From: Planctomycetales bacterium
Lineage (GTDB): Bacteria > Planctomycetota > Phycisphaerae > SM23-33
Assembly: GCA_030631125.1 (NCBI GenBank)
Contig: DAOVLS010000029.1
Location: 1 to 13,321, forward strand
Direction of reading: 5' to 3'
DNA: 13,321 bases
In this document: positions 12,961-13,321 of the stretch, piece by piece
Layout of the letters: every line of letters begins with the position of its first letter
Position numbering within the stretch: position 1 is the first letter of the stretch
The notes under the pieces: generated by a model
Seen by the model: the letters and a program-made list of their open reading frames with translations, nothing else
Database searches by the model: none
What the model was told of the DNA's origin: nothing
Made by a program: the position numbers and the translations under genes

Positions 12961-13321
12961 ATGACATCGCTAAACTTTTTTGACAGCAATTGCATGATCG
13001 GAACCGTAACCGTCCCGCAACCCGGAACATTTCACTCAGTCGACGCACTGATAGACGAGATGGAATTCGTCGGTATCGGCGAGGCGCTGGTCTATCACGC
13101 CCTGGCAAAGGAATACCATCCTCTCGCCGGCAATGATGTCCTGATGCACCAGATCGCCGGTAAAGAAGGCCTGTATCCTATGTGGGTCCTCCTGCCCGAC
13201 ACCAATTCTGACATGCCGGAGCCTGATGAACTCATCAGCCGGATGAAGCGCGGGGGTGTGCGGGCGGCACGGTTGTTTCCGCGAGGTTACGGCTTCATTC
13301 TCGATGAGCGTACCTGCGGGC
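12961..13321 (+). CDS. Amidohydrolase-family (TIM-barrel metal-dependent hydrolase) protein, cut by the window edge
   Basis: The frame from the ATG at 12961 stays open to the right edge (120 full codons) and is therefore partial. NFFDSNCMIGTVTVP (5-19), DALIDEMEFVGIGEALVYHAL (28-48), AKEYHPLAGNDVLM (49-62), YPMWVLLP (72-79) and GGVRAARLFPR (98-108) fit the amidohydrolase-2 type of metal-dependent hydrolase as seen in Planctomycetes and Lentisphaerae. The metal ligands that would confirm it are mostly beyond the edge. AAAGG with a 6-base spacer precedes the ATG, one base after the previous stop codon. Coupling to a deacetylase-like gene suggests consecutive hydrolytic steps on an unknown sugar or acid derivative. 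Confidence 0.75.
   Translation, partial: MTSLNFFDSNCMIGTVTVPQPGTFHSVDALIDEMEFVGIGEALVYHALAKEYHPLAGNDVLMHQIAGKEGLYPMWVLLPDTNSDMPEPDELISRMKRGGVRAARLFPRGYGFILDERTCG

Overview
The window looks like a chromosome segment of a planctomycete, probably of the Phycisphaerae type. The pointers are the moderately high G+C, two kinds of non-coding hairpin-rich repeat that I associate with planctomycete genomes (176-226 and about 7541-7710), and protein sequences of planctomycete flavour. This assignment comes from memory of such sequences, not from a search.

Left block (1-3417, all minus strand, in transcription order): gltX (glutamyl-tRNA synthetase), a small two-helix membrane protein 9 bases after it, a HicB-HicA toxin-antitoxin pair, a PfkB-family sugar kinase, and the start of thpR (RNA 2',3'-cyclic phosphodiesterase), which runs off the left edge and is recognisable from its first 51 codons. 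A double-hairpin repeat sits between the kinase and thpR.

Middle block: glnS (glutaminyl-tRNA synthetase) is divergent from gltX across 200 bases holding a 28-base near-perfect palindrome. Downstream of glnS is a lower-G+C pair of overlapping genes, a DUF3800 protein (237 aa) and a 166-aa protein of unassigned family with features that could fit a small RNase. This pair is the best candidate in the window for a poorly described system (toxin-antitoxin-like or defence-like). It is followed by VapBC on the minus strand, with an inverted repeat at its promoter. The window therefore holds two recognised type II toxin-antitoxin loci plus one candidate module within about 6 kb.

Right block: a hairpin-rich repeat region (7541-7710) separates vapB from a two-gene minus-strand operon. 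That operon encodes a TPR lipoprotein and a 1084-aa secreted protein that I cannot assign to a family; the stop and start codons overlap. Divergent from it, a polysaccharide-deacetylase-like protein and an amidohydrolase-like protein (cut by the right edge) lie one base apart on the plus strand and probably act in one catabolic pathway of unknown substrate.

Housekeeping translation genes thus alternate with accessory modules (TA loci, the DUF3800 pair) and lineage-specific envelope genes. No rRNA, tRNA, CRISPR array, transposase or integrase was seen.
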